Below are positions 7,184 through 9,558 of a stretch of 9,558 bases of DNA, in pieces. A program made the translations under genes and the position numbers. The notes beneath the pieces are model-generated. The model was given only the letters and a program-made list of their open reading frames with translations. It made no database searches and was not told the DNA's origin. Origin of the DNA: Verrucomicrobiaceae bacterium (lineage in GTDB: Bacteria > Verrucomicrobiota > Verrucomicrobiae > Verrucomicrobiales > Akkermansiaceae); assembly GCA_947372405.1 (NCBI GenBank), contig CANBTO010000156.1, positions 1-9,558 of the forward strand, written 5' to 3'. Position 1 is the first letter of the stretch. Every line of letters starts with the position of its first letter.

Positions 7184-7480
7184 ATGACCGCCATGGATCT
7201 CGCCCGTTCCGCAGCAATTGATACCAATCCACCTCCGGGCATCACGTCCATCGCCCTCGCCTTGTGGTTCGCGAAGGCCGGAAAATGGGAAGCCGCCCAC
7301 GATCTTTGCCAGAACGTTCCAGGCACCGCGGCAACATGGATTCACGCCCATCTCCACCGTGAGGAGGGCGATCTTTCGAACGCGGCTTACTGGTATTCCC
7401 GGGCCTGCAAATCCATGCCCGCTTCCACGGTCACGCTGGAAGACGAGTGGCGGTCGATCGCATCCGAGTTGATCGGGTGA
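7184..7480 (+). CDS. Small conserved-looking hypothetical protein
   Basis: The reading frame is open from 6971, but only the part from about residue 72 of that frame looks like a protein: two helix-rich segments (ALALWFAKAGKWEAAHDLCQ and TWIHAHLHREEGDLSNAAYW). The second resembles a short motif (WIHAxLHRxEGDxxNAxYWY) that I recall from small uncharacterised bacterial proteins of about 80-100 residues. The paired helices have a TPR-like look, but I cannot assign a family. ATG 7184 gives 98 residues and ATG 7193 gives 95; neither has a good ribosome site. The codons upstream (6971-7168) encode a poorly organised Arg- and Pro-rich stretch and are probably untranslated. The gene stands alone between tRNA-Lys and a regulator gene. 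Function is unknown. Confidence 0.7.
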   Translation: MTAMDLARSAAIDTNPPPGITSIALALWFAKAGKWEAAHDLCQNVPGTAATWIHAHLHREEGDLSNAAYWYSRACKSMPASTVTLEDEWRSIASELIG

Positions 7481-7650
7481 AATGAGGATGACCCAACCAA
7501 CGTAAAGAAATCACAGTTAGCGGATTGCTTCGGAACTCCATCAAATCCGGCTGGTTTTTCCGAGGGGATTCTGTTACAGAGAAAAAAAGCGCGTGTTCGA
7601 AAGAACCAGTCCGTTCAAAGTTTGGTTTTTGAGCTCCTCTGATTCTGAAG

Positions 7651-8553
7651 ATGAATCAATCCCTGTTCGATAGTTTGGCGCGATCCAGAATCGTGCGGAA
7701 ATACGAGGAATCGTTCCCCGTGGCCACCGGATTCGTGGTGAAACTCCTACCAGCCGTCGAAAACCGAGATGTTACTCCATTCGTGGATCATGCAAACCCG
7801 TTTTGCCGACTGATGTGCTGCAGCCCCGAGGCCAAAGAGCTTTGCAACAGCACTTTCGCCGCCATTCGCGCCCAAGTGGCCTGTAACCTGATGCCATGCC
7901 AGTCCTGCTGCTTTGCCGGATTCACCCATATCGCCATGCCCGTGATCTCGGTGGGCGAACACATCGCCACGTTATACGGCGGACAATTGATGCTCGATCA
8001 GCCCACCAAGCGGAACTTCGACAAAATCTCGCGCCAACTCGTCCGCCTCGGTCTTGCAGAGCATCTGCCCGCTCTGGAGCGGACGTGGTTCCAAACCCCA
8101 GTCATTTCCGAAAAACAGTTACGAGCGATCATGTACCTTCTGGAAACCTTTGCCGGCCGGATTTCCAGATATGCGGCCGTCAGAATTCTGGAACCGGTGG
8201 ATGGTGAGCCTGCCGAAATCACACGCGCCAGAAGATTCATCCAGGACCGCTTCGCCGAGCCGATCACCATGCCGGATACCGCCCGCCGCCTGCACATGAG
8301 CGCATCGACTTTCGGCAAGATGTTCAAACGCGAGGTTGGTGTCACGTTCACTCAATACCTGGCCCGCGTCCGGGTGGAGAAATCCAAAAGCCTGCTGTTG
8401 AATCCGAACGCGCACATTCGCAACATTGCTTTCCAATCGGGTTTTGACTCCATTTCCCAATTCAACCGCACTTTTCGGCAATACGCGGAAATGTCGCCCA
8501 CTGAATACCGCACCTCACTGACAGGTGATGATCCCTCGAACGCCGTTTCCTGA
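7651..8553 (+). CDS. AraC-family transcriptional regulator with PocR ligand-binding domain
   Basis: The product is a 300-residue one-component regulator. Residues about 5-175 form a PocR-type sensory domain, named after the propanediol/cobalamin regulator PocR. Its features are FCRLMCC (51-57), an ELC motif (63-65), CNLMPCQSCCFAG (78-90) and the segment AMPVISVGEHIATLYGGQL (95-113), typical of the family. Eight cysteines lie between residues 52 and 87. Residues about 188-288 form the AraC DNA-binding domain with two helix-turn-helix motifs (about 205-230 and 254-283, ending in the typical FNRTFRQYAEMSPTEYR). The ligand and targets are unknown. The gene starts at ATG 7651 after a 170-bp spacer with no strong ribosome site. 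The next gene, on the same strand, is a membrane protein 133 bp away. Confidence 0.93.
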   Translation: MNQSLFDSLARSRIVRKYEESFPVATGFVVKLLPAVENRDVTPFVDHANPFCRLMCCSPEAKELCNSTFAAIRAQVACNLMPCQSCCFAGFTHIAMPVISVGEHIATLYGGQLMLDQPTKRNFDKISRQLVRLGLAEHLPALERTWFQTPVISEKQLRAIMYLLETFAGRISRYAAVRILEPVDGEPAEITRARRFIQDRFAEPITMPDTARRLHMSASTFGKMFKREVGVTFTQYLARVRVEKSKSLLLNPNAHIRNIAFQSGFDSISQFNRTFRQYAEMSPTEYRTSLTGDDPSNAVS

Positions 8554-8595
8554 CAGGCGAAGGGAAAAAGACAGCCGGATTTCCCAAAACACGTC

Positions 8596-8652
8596 AGCCG
8601 CCCCCGGCTCACGGTATATCCATAAATGAAACGGGAATCTTTTTTCATTCCC
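8596..8652 (+). terminator. Weak hairpins between the PocR-AraC and VC0807-family genes
   Basis: AGCCG-CCCC-CGGCT (8596-8609) and GGGAAT-CTTTTTTC-ATTCCC (8633-8652) can fold in the 133-bp spacer. The T-run is in the loop of the second hairpin rather than after it, so neither is a classical terminator. It remains open whether the two genes are co-transcribed. Confidence 0.25.
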
Positions 8653-8686
8653 CCATTCACCTGATGCTGCTTTGTTGCGGCTGTTC

Positions 8687-9466
8687 ATGGTCCCCGATAA
8701 GCCAAACCATCAGGAGCATCCTCTCGCAAACATCCTGATCAACGTGTTGATCCCGGTGCTCGCGTTGAGCTATCTGAGCAAGGATCCGGAATTCCAGCAG
8801 GCAGCCGGCCAAGCGGTCAAACCCTGGCATCTGGGGCCAGTCAAGGCTCTGGTTGTGGCGCTCGCCTTTCCGTTGGGCTACGGCGGATGGCATTTCTCGA
8901 AAACCCGCAAGGCGAACTTCTTTTCCGCCATCGGACTTATCTCCGTGATGCTCACGGGCGGGCTAACGGTTTTCCTTTGGAACAAGGACGGCACCATCAA
9001 GCCCCACGCGGACGTGCTCTTCGGCCTGAAGGAAGCCTCCATCCCGTTCATTCTCGGACTGGCCGTCATTGGTTCACATTATACGAACAACCCGCTGTTG
9101 CGTGCTTTCCTCTACAGCGACTCGCTGTTTGACATACCGAAAATCGAACAGCGGGTGAGCGAGGTGGACGGCATGGAGCGCTACCGCTCGATTCTGTTCC
9201 AAGCGACGTTGATGTTCGCAGCATCGTTCTTCATCAGTACCGTGATGAACTTTGGTCTCTCGATCTATTTCCTGGGGGATCTGGACTACGCGGCATCCAA
9301 CGCCAGGGAACTTTACAACTCAAAGGTGGCCAGGGTGACCGGTTGGAGTTTCGCCGTCATCGGGCTGCCCATCCTTGTGTTCCTGTTCTTCACGCTGCGC
9401 AGGCTGCTGAAAAATCTCAGCTCGCTGACAGGCTTGAAGGACGACGAGATGATGCTGCCTCGCTGA
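8687..9466 (+). CDS. VC0807-family integral membrane protein
   Basis: The 259-residue product has about six hydrophobic helices (residues about 14-31, 50-68, 79-98, 117-132, 170-195 and 219-238), so it should sit in the cytoplasmic membrane. The N-terminal half carries segments I associate with the VC0807 family: NILINVLIPVLALSYLS, GPVKALVVALAFPLGYG, FFSAIGLISVMLTGGLTVF and LKEASIPFILGLAVIGS. A polar, charged linker (about 133-168) joins the last two helices. The biochemical role of this family is not known to me. I chose ATG 8687; a TTG at 8672 would add five residues but is a poorer start, and neither has a clear ribosome site. It lies downstream of the PocR-AraC regulator on the same strand and converges with the next gene across a 16-bp gap. 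Confidence 0.8.
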   Translation: MVPDKPNHQEHPLANILINVLIPVLALSYLSKDPEFQQAAGQAVKPWHLGPVKALVVALAFPLGYGGWHFSKTRKANFFSAIGLISVMLTGGLTVFLWNKDGTIKPHADVLFGLKEASIPFILGLAVIGSHYTNNPLLRAFLYSDSLFDIPKIEQRVSEVDGMERYRSILFQATLMFAASFFISTVMNFGLSIYFLGDLDYAASNARELYNSKVARVTGWSFAVIGLPILVFLFFTLRRLLKNLSSLTGLKDDEMMLPR

Positions 9467-9482
9467 GTTTCACGCCTTTGGA

Positions 9483-9558
9483 TCAGTCCACCAGGTTGTC
9501 CACGCGCTGCGCGAGCTCGATGTCCAGGTCGGTGACTCCACCTGCGTCATGGGTGGTG
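9483..9558 (-). CDS. 4a-hydroxytetrahydrobiopterin dehydratase (pterin-4a-carbinolamine dehydratase), C-terminal end only
   Basis: The last 25 codons before the TGA at 9485-9483 read TTHDAGGVTDLDIELAQRVD and then NLVD. The THDAGG-T-LD-LA pattern is the C-terminal signature of the PCD/DCoH family, which dehydrates 4a-hydroxytetrahydrobiopterin during pterin cofactor recycling and is often named phhB in bacteria. The catalytic histidines lie outside the window, so activity cannot be checked here. The gene enters from the right edge and converges with the VC0807-family gene. Confidence 0.85.
   Translation of the reverse strand, partial: TTHDAGGVTDLDIELAQRVDNLVD

Overview
The window looks like part of a chromosome from a free-living, GC-rich bacterium, most likely a verrucomicrobial lineage (Verrucomicrobiota). 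This is inferred from the combination of a giant secreted RCC1 / Ig-like / choice-of-anchor-D protein, a PocR-AraC regulator, a short RpoD/SigA-type sigma factor without region 1.1, and weak or absent Shine-Dalgarno sequences before most starts. No rRNA or other direct taxonomic marker is present.

Layout. Positions 1-3989 (minus strand) are one uninterrupted reading frame of at least 1329 codons that runs off the left edge. It encodes a signal peptide, a bacterial Ig-like domain, 14 RCC1-type units of about 50 residues (150 bp each), a second Ig-like domain, a choice-of-anchor-D (ASH-type) domain, then a second copy of the first Ig-like domain followed by more RCC1 units. Positions 3990-4442 hold no convincing gene, only a possible terminator for the next gene. 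Positions 4443-5498 (minus) are pyrD, class 2 dihydroorotate dehydrogenase. A 322-bp divergent spacer with an AT-rich part and a perfect 8-2-8 palindrome separates it from a plus-strand sigma-70 family factor (5821-6681), which is followed by a hairpin terminator and a tRNA-Lys(UUU) gene (6867-6939). Further right on the plus strand are a small conserved-looking hypothetical gene (about 7184-7480), a PocR-domain AraC-family regulator (7651-8553) and a six-helix VC0807-family membrane protein (8687-9466). The window closes with the C-terminal end of a convergent pterin-4a-carbinolamine dehydratase gene (9483-9558, minus).

How the genes relate. The right two thirds are mostly unrelated housekeeping and regulatory genes in short transcription units: pyrimidine synthesis, transcription initiation, a tRNA and pterin recycling. 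The PocR-AraC regulator and the membrane protein lie in the same direction 133 bp apart and could be functionally linked, but nothing in the sequence proves it. The most distinctive object is the left-hand repeat gene. Its repeat count (7 + 7, then 5 before the equivalent boundary unit), its cassette-level duplication and its 300-bp higher-order repeats suggest active expansion and contraction by whole propeller blades. I see no CRISPR array, insertion sequence, toxin-antitoxin pair or recognisable defence system.
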